From positions 1-16,732 of the forward strand of contig JALLAP010000200.1 of assembly GCA_036939355.1 (NCBI GenBank): 16,732 nucleotides of DNA. The letters run 5' to 3'. Shown here piece by piece: positions 8,741-15,775 of this stretch. Origin of the DNA: Thalassiosira profunda (taxonomy: Eukaryota; Bacillariophyta; Thalassiosirophyceae; Thalassiosirales; Thalassiosiraceae). The translations under genes were made by a program, and so were the position numbers. The stretch's first letter is position 1. Each line of letters starts with the position of its first letter. The notes under the pieces were generated by a model that searched no databases, was not told where the DNA came from, and saw only the letters and a list, made by a program, of their open reading frames with translations.

Positions 8741-9967
8741 ATGGGCATGGCGGCAGCCAAGAAGGCCAAGAAGGGCAAGGCCAAAGGCAAGGGAAAGGGG
8801 AAGGAGAAAGCGCCGGACATACCTCCGGAGTGGGTGGGGAAGTCAGCGGAAGAGCTCGAGGCGTTGGTGGCTGATCTCGAAACGCAGTTGTTGACCGCCC
8901 GGCAGAAGCGCAACAAGGCGCAGGTCGAGCATGCGTCGATTCAGTCCCTTCACGACGAGACCCGCAATCAGTGTCGCGAACTTGGCATGCGCATCGAGCG
9001 GACGGACTTGGAGATCGAAAATGCCGAGGAGGACTGCGCGACGGAGCTGCGGCTGTACGAGCAAAAGTCGAAGTTCGTCCAATACTGCCACTCGTCTCGG
9101 CTGCGGGAGAATGCCGACGAGAGCGATCAAAAGATGGAGGATTCGACTGCCATGCACGGCCGGCAGCTGAAGGACCTCGAAGGAGCCAAGGTGGACGGCA
9201 GGAGTGCCCTCTCTGAAATTGAAGAGCAGCACACCGCAGAGATTGGCAGCCTGCGGCAAGCCGACAAAGAGGACATCGCGCGCACGAAGGAGCAGCTGGA
9301 TGCCGACGTAACGTCGTTTGAGCAAGCGTGCGACGACCAGCACCGGCGGCTGCGGCAACAGTTGGACGCGAGACGAGAGACGCTATTGCAGCTCATGGAA
9401 TCGAGGAAGGACTCTCATTTGAAGGAGCTTGGAGAGTCCCATCAGCATCGACGCGACGACATGCGCGGATACTTTGAGGGCGTGGAACGGCAGCAGGAAA
9501 TGGAAAGTGAAGATTTGGAGGCGGAGATTCGACGGCTCAAAAAGGCCGCCGTGCAGAACGAGGCGGACAGCAGTGAACTGAGGGAGAGCAACGAGCGGTG
9601 CGGTGAGGAGCTCGCGACGAGCTCCGACAAGGTGGAGGCGTTGACAACCGAGACGAAGGACAAGGAGAAGGATGCCACCTCGCTTCGCTCGACGAACGCG
9701 AGGCTTGCAGCCACGCGTCGGGCCATTCGGGAGGCAAAGGCGAAATACGAGCAGCTGCAAGCTACATTTGCGGTGACGGAAGACGAGCGAGACGGTCTTC
9801 GCGAAGGGATCGAGTGGGCGACTAAAATCGCGGACACGGCCGATGGGACGACGCGGGACGAGCTCGAGAAAAAGCTGATGGAGCAAAAGGAACAAAACAC
9901 AGTGCTCGGGCAGCATTTGCAGCACATAGTGGGCTCGGCGGGGCTCGTGGGTGCGGTTGAAGGCTGA
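8741..9967 (+). CDS. DRC4: Dynein regulatory complex subunit 4 (DRC4/GAS8-like coiled-coil protein)
   Basis: DRC4 (GAS8, trypanin, PF2) is a core coiled-coil subunit of the nexin-dynein regulatory complex that links axonemal doublets and tunes dynein. The single exon gives 408 residues: a Lys/Gly-rich start (aa 6-24), like the GAS8 N-terminus, then almost continuous predicted coiled coil from about 36 to 390. Family-like stretches are ELRLYEQKSKFVQYCH (103-118), LDARRETLLQLMESRKD (209-225), HQHRRDDMRGYFEGVE (235-250) and YEQLQATFAVTEDERDGL near 345. It ends where GAS8 would have about 70 more residues, so the C-terminus is short. The start at 8741 is chosen because the basic tail begins there; a second ATG lies at 8747. 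Coiled coils can mislead, but the match is spread along the length. It implies a flagellated stage. Confidence 0.75.
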   Translation: MGMAAAKKAKKGKAKGKGKGKEKAPDIPPEWVGKSAEELEALVADLETQLLTARQKRNKAQVEHASIQSLHDETRNQCRELGMRIERTDLEIENAEEDCATELRLYEQKSKFVQYCHSSRLRENADESDQKMEDSTAMHGRQLKDLEGAKVDGRSALSEIEEQHTAEIGSLRQADKEDIARTKEQLDADVTSFEQACDDQHRRLRQQLDARRETLLQLMESRKDSHLKELGESHQHRRDDMRGYFEGVERQQEMESEDLEAEIRRLKKAAVQNEADSSELRESNERCGEELATSSDKVEALTTETKDKEKDATSLRSTNARLAATRRAIREAKAKYEQLQATFAVTEDERDGLREGIEWATKIADTADGTTRDELEKKLMEQKEQNTVLGQHLQHIVGSAGLVGAVEG

Positions 9968-10015
9968 GAAGGGCGAGTCCTGATTGTCACGATTGTAATC
10001 TAGCCGAGGCTCGTG

Positions 10016-10027
10016 TTGCTCGAGCAA
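10016..10027. repeat. 12-bp perfect palindrome 3' of DRC4
   Basis: TTGCTCGAGCAA is self-complementary and begins 49 bases after the DRC4 stop codon. Confidence 0.8.
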
Positions 10028-10109
10028 GTAGCCTCTCTGTGCCCATCGCATTCAACACCAAAATCCTTAGCCTATCAGCACAACATCATAAACGTGGTCT
10101 ACAAGATTG

Positions 10110-10127
10110 AGTACTAGTACTAGTACT
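10110..10127. repeat. 18-bp perfect palindrome built from GTACTA units
   Basis: AGTACTAGTACTAGTACT reads the same on both strands. With one mismatch it extends to 24 bases (TT on the left pairs with AA on the right). It is also a short tandem of the 6-mer GTACTA. It lies 143 bases after the DRC4 stop and about 200 before the next ATG. Confidence 0.9.
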
Positions 10128-10325
10128 TAAGAACCTACCTAAATGTTGAGCTTCCAAACACAAAAAGATGCCAGAAATGAGACACATTCGATTGTGATCC
10201 TAAAAATCAACTGCCGTTGAGTATCACTCAAGGTGGACATTGTATCACCGGTGCTTAGAGCGCCAGGACACCAAGTCGCCCACTATCGTAATACTCTTCA
10301 GGTGGCAGGAACCGACTGCCGGGCG

Positions 10326-11438
10326 ATGGGGAGCGGCTTCCCACGGAGCGGAACGGCCGCCGCGACGACGGAAGGCGCCGGCTTTGCCTCAGTAGGCCGC
10401 GCGCCACTGCCAGTGCACCCGGCCCTTTGGTGCACCCCGCCCCGCACCCTCGGCGCGTACCTCGGCCTTCGGCGGAGGAGCGGCGACGCCGCCTCGAGGG
10501 ACGCCGCGCCCACCATCGAAGAGCAACACCAATCCGAGCGGGAGCCGTCGTACTTCGAGGCGGCGCCGTCTTCTCCCGCGAAAGTTTTGGGGCGCCGGCC
10601 GCGGCACTGTTGCATCCGGGCAATCTTGGGGGCCGTCGGCGCGATCGTGCTCTACGCGTCGACGTACAGCGGGGCCGTTCCCGTTCCTCCTCCCATTGTG
10701 CTGGAGATGAACGGCGAATGGTATTGCCCCACATTACTGGGAGACGTCGACCGATCCAAACGCCTCGAGCTCCTGCACATCACCAAGACGGGCGGATCAA
10801 CCCTTGAATTCCTCGCTGCCGAGCACAACGTTACGTGGGGCGCGCGCCATTTCCGCCGGCGCCGGCCGTTCGGGAGCATTCCAGGTTTGCCGCTGTGGTT
10901 TGTTCCGCCCAAATTCCTGCCCGAGGAGGAACTGTGGTGGCTGCGCGATGCGACGTGGTTTACGGTTGTGCGCAATCCATACGAGCGCGTCGTGAGCGCG
11001 TTCAACAGCTACAAGCGCCGCGGGGACGGCGCCAAAGTCTCGAACAAGACCGCGGCCCTCCTAACGGACGCTGGGGCGATGAACGCGTGGGTGCGGACAA
11101 GCGTGACGAATGTTTACAAAGCCCGGCCCACCGACGTTAACGGCACTGAATGGAAGCCGGGGTATTTCTATCGAGGTGGTTTGTTGGTCCCTCAAGCCGA
11201 GTACATCGACGAGCGCGTCCGGTACGTCTTGCGCCTGGAGACGTTGGAGCGCGATTTCCTCTGCATGATAAGAGCGCACGGTCTCGGGTGGGAGTGGGAC
11301 CCGCAAGCCAGAAACCCCAGCCGCCCCGGACACTTGTCGGCGGCAAATTTGACGGCTGACAACTTGCGCCTGGTGGAATTGGTGTATCAAAGGGATTTCG
11401 AGGAGCTGGGCTATCCTATGATGAATGGGCTAACATGA
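10326..11438 (+). CDS. Golgi-type sulfotransferase (Sulfotransfer_2-like), copy 1
   Basis: The enzyme is expected to move sulfate from PAPS to a sugar or other acceptor in the secretory pathway; the acceptor cannot be read from sequence. The 370 residues form a type II layout: an Arg/Pro-rich N-terminal part of about 93 residues, one membrane segment (about 97-116, IRAILGAVGAIVLYAS), then a lumenal catalytic domain. The 5'-phosphosulfate loop is ITKTGGST (152-159). The 3'-phosphate site is RNPYERVVS (216-224), with the key Arg and Ser. The C-terminus YQRDFEELGY is typical of the family. Potential N-glycosylation sites include NVT, NKT, NGT and NLT. The first in-frame ATG is used; the frame is open upstream, so an earlier exon is possible. 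Its N-terminus is longer than that of its inverted paralogue at 11931-12815. Confidence 0.85.
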   Translation: MGSGFPRSGTAAATTEGAGFASVGRAPLPVHPALWCTPPRTLGAYLGLRRRSGDAASRDAAPTIEEQHQSEREPSYFEAAPSSPAKVLGRRPRHCCIRAILGAVGAIVLYASTYSGAVPVPPPIVLEMNGEWYCPTLLGDVDRSKRLELLHITKTGGSTLEFLAAEHNVTWGARHFRRRRPFGSIPGLPLWFVPPKFLPEEELWWLRDATWFTVVRNPYERVVSAFNSYKRRGDGAKVSNKTAALLTDAGAMNAWVRTSVTNVYKARPTDVNGTEWKPGYFYRGGLLVPQAEYIDERVRYVLRLETLERDFLCMIRAHGLGWEWDPQARNPSRPGHLSAANLTADNLRLVELVYQRDFEELGYPMMNGLT

Positions 11439-12765
11439 CAAATCGGAAGAAGGTCGAGCGAAAAGTCAACAACTTGGAAAGGTTGCTTTGTTGCGTCGAC
11501 GGGACGTCTATGGCGGCAAAGCAAAAGGTCGTGTCCGCAAAAAGTCAACCGTCTCACCTGTAGCGGCTAACTGCTGGAAGCGTCGAGAGCGCAGCAAACC
11601 AAAATGCCCCCTGCACAGAAAGAATATCGTATGTGATATCGGATGCAAAAGCAAGTAATTCGCAAGGCTTGAACCTTCGAAGTTGTTTGAATTCGATAGA
11701 AATTACAAAGACGTTGGATTTGACCAAAATAAAATATGTGAAGTAGGTTTCTTAGGTTAGATAGGTGAGGTAGATATTTGTTGGCGTTGACAATATCTTG
11801 CAGAGGGGCGACGGGCACCCTACCTATCGAATTCCTCACCCCCAGCTCCTCGAATCCCTTCGGTGCACTAAAATTCTACCAGGCGCAAATTGTCCCTGCC
11901 GAGGCCGACGATTGACAGATATGCTCCGCCTCATCCTTTTGTCTTTCTGTGGGAATAACCGAGCTCCTCAAAATCTCGCTGGTACACCTGTTCGACGAGG
12001 CGCAGGTTCTCAGCCGTCAAATTCGACGCCGTCAGATGTTCGGGCCGGCTGGGGTTCCGTACTTGCGGGTCCCACTCCCACCCGAGGCCGTGCGCCCGTA
12101 TCATGCAGAGGAAATCCCGCTCCAGCGTCTCCAGGCGCAAGATATGTCGGACGCGCTCGTCGATGTACTCGGTTTGTGGAATCAGTAATGCGCCCCGGAA
12201 CAAATAGTCCGGCTTCCAGTCGGTGCCGCCAACATCGGTGGGACGGGCGGCGTGCACTCGTCCCAAGCCTTTCCGCACCCACGCGTTCATCGCCCGGGCG
12301 TCCTGCTGGATCGCGGCGCCTTCCCCGCGTTTCGCCGCGTCGTAGTTGTACGCGCTCACGACGCGCTCGTACGGGTCCCGCACCGCAGTGAACCACGTCG
12401 CATTTTGCAGCCACCACATCTCCGCTTCGGGCAGAAATTTGGGCGGCGCGTGCCACAGAGGCGTCCCCGGGAGGCTCCCGAACGGCCGCCGGCGGCGGAA
12501 ATGGCGCGCACCCCACGTGACGTTGTGCTTTGCCGCGAGGAATTCGAGGGTCGTTCCGCCCGTCTTGGTGATGTGCAGGAGCTCGAGGCGTTTGGATCGG
12601 TCGACGTCTCCCAAAGGGGGGCAGTCGTAGCGTCCTCCGCCGTGCAGCTCCAGCACGATGGAGATGGGAACAGTCGCCGCCGTCCCGTCCTCCCCGTCGT
12701 ACAACGAGGCGTAGAGCATTATCGCGCCGACTGCCCCAAAGATTGCCCGGACGAAACAGCGCCGC
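10600..12765. repeat. Large inverted duplication carrying the two sulfotransferase genes
   Basis: The arm at about 10600-11413 matches the reverse complement of about 11952-12765. The bases 10739-10796 are identical to the reverse complement of 12555-12612 (58 bases, no mismatch). Most of the remaining arm is similar with scattered substitutions and some indels in the loop after the 3'-phosphate site. The spacer is about 540 bases. The arms start at the membrane segment and end at the conserved ELGY, so they coincide with the shared protein. Confidence 0.88.
11439..11930. other. Spacer between convergent sulfotransferase genes
   Basis: Both genes end toward this stretch, so it holds both 3' untranslated regions. 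It is AT-richer than the genes. AAAAGTCAAC occurs twice (near 11460 and 11540), and AATAAA occurs once near 11730 on the plus strand. I see no gene or RNA. Confidence 0.5.
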
Positions 12766-12815
12766 CGATGTCTTCTCCCCTCGTGACGCACAGAGCCATT
12801 ATTGCCCTGTTTCAT
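11931..12815 (-). CDS. Golgi-type sulfotransferase (Sulfotransfer_2-like), copy 2
   Basis: A PAPS-dependent sulfotransferase of 294 residues, paralogous to the gene at 10326-11438 and transcribed toward it. A short basic N-terminus (RRHRRR) leads straight into one membrane segment (about 22-39), giving type II topology. The 5'-phosphosulfate loop is ITKTGGTT (82-89) and the 3'-phosphate site is RDPYERVVS (146-154). The end has YQRDFEELGY, then an SHRKTKG tail unrelated to the other copy. By eye the catalytic domains share roughly three quarters or more of residues, with most differences in the stretch after the 3'-phosphate site. All expected cofactor residues are present, so both copies look functional. 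The ATG at 12815 is used. Its 5' side faces the cytidylyltransferase gene, so about 580 bases may serve both promoters. Confidence 0.86.
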   Translation of the reverse strand: MKQGNNGSVRHEGRRHRRRCFVRAIFGAVGAIMLYASLYDGEDGTAATVPISIVLELHGGGRYDCPPLGDVDRSKRLELLHITKTGGTTLEFLAAKHNVTWGARHFRRRRPFGSLPGTPLWHAPPKFLPEAEMWWLQNATWFTAVRDPYERVVSAYNYDAAKRGEGAAIQQDARAMNAWVRKGLGRVHAARPTDVGGTDWKPDYLFRGALLIPQTEYIDERVRHILRLETLERDFLCMIRAHGLGWEWDPQVRNPSRPEHLTASNLTAENLRLVEQVYQRDFEELGYSHRKTKG

Positions 12816-13392
12816 TGCACCATCTCGGCGACGCCAACAATTAATTGCACACCTCCAACGACGCTAGCATAGGAGGGCGCCCTCTCTCCGCCTTCTTCCG
12901 CGCCCGCGCCATCCTGCGCCTCGCCTCAGCCTAGCCGCCGCTTCCTCCACACCTACAATACCCACACTCCAGCACACTCCAACTCCAAAAATCCTGTTTA
13001 GGGGTAGCTAAATGTTTACTATGGAAATTTCTAGATACAAAGTTACGTACATAAGGGAATAATAGCAAAGATCGCAAATAAGTTACGTCTTGTTACCTAT
13101 TTAACCAAAGATCGCACATTTTCGACATTGCTACCCCCAGCGCCCAAAGAGCCACTGCGGGGGGGCACTGTAGCAGCCACCCCATCCCTCCAGCCCCCAG
13201 CCGCCCGCGCCTCCCAGCCCCGCCTCATCCCCCGCGCCTACTGGCGGCGGAGAAAACAAGCTGTTTTGTTTCGGTGCGCTGCGGTTTGCTTGCAACTTGC
13301 AACGGCGCCCGCGGTGCACGTGAGCCGTTGGCCATTTGGGAGCACCTCTCCACCCATTGCAGCCCTCGATTGCAATTCAAGCACACCACGCC
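12816..13392. other. Divergent intergenic region, possible shared promoter
   Basis: The region lies between the minus-strand sulfotransferase and the plus-strand cytidylyltransferase. It has a GC-rich half next to each gene and an AT-rich centre (about 12985-13130) with a 40-bp tandem repeat. ATTGCA words occur near 12814, 12843, 13357 and 13370. An open frame from 13128 is not conserved in appearance and is probably 5' leader. Confidence 0.5.
13040..13119. repeat. 40-bp tandem repeat with conserved ends
   Basis: Two units (13040-13079 and 13080-13119) both start with AAGTTACGT and both carry CAAAGATCGCA at the same distance (13066 and 13106). I count 25 of 40 identical bases, nearly all at the two ends, with the middle diverged. 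Confidence 0.8.
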
Positions 13393-15382
13393 ATGGCGTC
13401 CGCCGACTGTCCCGCCGGCGCCCCCTCCGGCCCTTCCGGCCTCGTCCTCGCGATCCGCGAATTCTTCCTCCTCACCCTCACCTCCCAGCCGCTCGTCCTC
13501 ACCAGCGTCTCCCAAATCAACATCTTCCTGTCGTGGGCGGGGGTCCCCGACAAGAGCCTCCTGACGCACGAGGAATTCGTGCTGAGTTCGACGGCCGTGG
13601 TGGTCACGCTGCTGGGATATTACGTGCTTTTTGGGAAGAGGAATCGAAGGAAGAGGAAGCGACTGGCCGAGGAGCTGAAGCAGGCGCAGCGGAAGGTGCG
13701 TCCATTGGATGTTGTTGATATTGTTTGTCTTGAAGTGTGGAATTGCAAAGGGCATTCAGATGTCGGGTGGGGAGTTGCAATGATCGGGCGGGGGGAGAGA
13801 CGTTGCTGCATTGAGGCAGGTCCAATGCCGGCGTGCCATCGGTGCATTCTTGTGCACACACACATTTGCACAATACACAAACGGACACACACTCATCAAT
13901 ATCCCCAAACCAACCAATACAGGTCCACTTTCTGGAGGAGGAGCTCCTCCTCGCCAAGCGGGAGGACATCCTCGCCAGCACGCCCACCCGNACAGGTCCA
14001 CTTTCTGGAGGAGGAGCTCCTCCTCGCCAAGCGGGAGGACATCCTCGCCAGCACGCCCACCCGGCCGCAGCGCCGATCCCGCGAAATACGCATCTTCATG
14101 GACGGGGCCTTCGACGTCATGCACTACGGCCACATGAACGCCTTTCGCTTGGGGAGATCGCTCGGGACCTACCTCATCGTGGGCGTCAACTCGGACGAAT
14201 CCATCACCGAATGCAAGGGCCCGCCACTCATGAACGACCAGGAACGGCTGACGATGGTCGAGGGGTGCAAATTCGTCGACGAGGTGGTGCCCGACTGTCC
14301 GTACATCATGACCCCGGAGTACCTCGATCACATCTTCCAAACGTACGACGTCGATTACGTCGTGCACGGCGACGATCCGTGCATCGTCGACGGGAAGGAC
14401 GTGTACGCCTCCGCGAAGCGGCGGGGACGGTACCGTTCCATCCCCCGCACCGAGGGCGTGAGCACCACCGACATTGTGGGACGGATGCTCCTCATGACGA
14501 AGGAGCACCATTTGCGGACGCGGAGCCGGGCGCGGGGGAACAGCGTGGGCAGCCTGTCGATTGCGGGCGGAGCCAGCATTGGTGAGGACGGGGACGATTC
14601 CAACAGCGACAACGAAATCCACAACGAGGACGAGGAGGAGGACGATCTGTCGGTGTTGACTGCGTCCAACTACAACGCCGGCGACGAACGTGTGGTGCTG
14701 GGACGGCAATCCAAATTCCTCACGACGAGCATGATGCTCCGCCTCTTCAGCGCCGGCGTAAAGCATCCCGCCGACGGTATGCGGGTCGTCTACGTGGACG
14801 GGGCGTGGGACATGTTCCACTGCGGCCACGTCGAATTCCTGAAAGCGGCTGNTGCGGGTCGTCTACGTGGACGGGGCGTGGGACATGTTCCACTGCGGCC
14901 ACGTCGAATTCCTGAAAGCGGCTGCCCAGCAGGGCGATTACCTCATCGTTGGCATCCACGGGGATTCCGTCGTCAACAAGCGACGGGGCGAGAACTTGCC
15001 GCTCATGAACTTGCACGAGCGCGTCCTGAGCGTATTGGGGTGCAAATACACGAACGACGTGCTCATCGACGCACCGTTGGAGATCACGCCCGACATGATC
15101 GCGTCGTTGCGAATAACGACGGTCGTCCACGGAACGGAAAGCGACGACAGCTCCCACGACGTGGAATTCGACGAGCGATACCGGTGGCCGAAGAAGATGG
15201 GGATCTTCGAGACGATCGAGAGTCCCAGCAAATTCAAGCTGCAGAACATTTTGTCGCGGATCCAAAAGAAGCAGACGGAGTTCCAGAACAAAATCGACCG
15301 GAAGAAACGGGCCGAGCGGGAGTGGTTCGACAACAAGTACCAGAACGGAAGCAGCAGCGGAGGCATCAGCAATGGAAAGTAG
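13393..15382 (+). CDS. PCYT2: CTP:ethanolamine-phosphate cytidylyltransferase (two exons, two assembly duplications)
   Basis: The enzyme makes CDP-ethanolamine and pyrophosphate from CTP and phosphoethanolamine, the usual rate-setting step of the Kennedy route to phosphatidylethanolamine. Counting each assembly duplication once, exons 13393-13695, 13996-14851 and continuing at 14925-15382 give 538 codons plus TAG. Exon 1 carries a membrane segment (about 63-80) followed by a basic patch, like the N-terminal anchor of plant PECT1. Nucleotidyltransferase domain 1 has FMDGAFDVMHYGH (HxGH 144-147) and RTEGVSTT (252-259). Domain 2 has VDGAWDMFHCGH (376-379) and a degenerate counterpart of the second signature (KKMGIFETIES), as is usual in this family. 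The linker is long, with an acidic DEEEDD tract, which explains the extra length over the usual 380-420. The start is in CGCCATGG context. As written, the frame shifts at 14852 only because of the extra 73 bases. Confidence 0.92.
13696..13922 (+). other. PCYT2 intron (227 nt, phase 0)
   Basis: The donor is AAG/GTGCGT and the acceptor AATACAG/GTC. Removal joins QAQRK to VHFLEEELLLAK in frame. Because the acceptor and the start of exon 2 lie in the 72-bp duplicated stretch, an equivalent acceptor appears again at 13994-13995. Confidence 0.85.
13919..14063. repeat. Assembly join: exact 72-bp duplication around an N
   Basis: Bases 13919-13990 and 13992-14063 are identical, separated by the N at 13991. 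The duplicated stretch holds the splice acceptor and the first 22 codons of exon 2. It looks like two overlapping contig ends placed side by side and not merged. Confidence 0.95.
14780..14924. repeat. Second assembly join: exact 72-bp duplication around an N
   Basis: Bases 14780-14851 and 14853-14924 are identical, separated by the N at 14852. The duplicated stretch encodes the start of the second catalytic domain. Counting it once restores the reading frame through HCGH and onward to the stop. Confidence 0.95.
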
Positions 15383-15775
15383 GGGCGCTAGAGACTGTAG
15401 ATCGCAAGGAATGGACGAGGGGCGCAAACGCATGGCTAGGCAAACCGCGGAGAAAATCGAGCAGTCTCGACGGAGGTGCGGGATAGCCTCAATCTAGTTG
15501 GCTAGATAGGTTAGCATTGTTAGATCTCAGAAAGTTAGCATACCTTTCCTTTCTCAGCTGATATATTTCTCGGACGGCAGCATGTTGCCACCGCCTGGCT
15601 GCGCTGCCAAGGGCAAGGCGGGGCGGAGGAGCGTGTGGGGTTGGAGCAGCTGGTTGGATCGAGAAGAGGCCCCTCGCTGCGAAGTAAAAAAATTGTCGCT
15701 GAAAATCAAGCGCCAGCCAGGCCCCAGGCCAGGCCAACCAAAGCAAATCGAGGCAGCTACCAGCACCATTCAATC
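15383..15775. other. PCYT2-Deg protease intergenic region
   Basis: No gene is seen. Related words GGCTAGATAGGTTAGCAT and AGTTAGCATACC lie near 15500-15545. The Deg frame is open back to 15635 without an ATG and with basic, non-conserved translation, so this is probably 5' leader. Confidence 0.5.

Larger units (their letters stand above)
9968..10325. other. DRC4-sulfotransferase intergenic region
   Basis: No gene is seen. Two perfect palindromes lie here (10016-10027 and 10110-10127). A GTG-initiated extension of the sulfotransferase frame reaches back to 10233 but has no ATG before 10326. Confidence 0.5.

Noticed and set aside
14780..14924. A true duplication of the HCGH motif in the second catalytic domain
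   Set aside because: The copies are exact, exactly 72 bases, separated by one N and out of frame with each other, which fits a contig join and not evolution.
13336..15486. Single 716-codon reading through the cytidylyltransferase region
   Set aside because: It reads through the intron and then out of frame after the N at 14852. The real product uses a splice and counts each duplicated 72-mer once.
15520..15545. 5S rRNA-like fragment (ATCTCAGAAAGTTAGC)
   Set aside because: Only a short resemblance to one internal segment; no flanking stems or control-region sequence.
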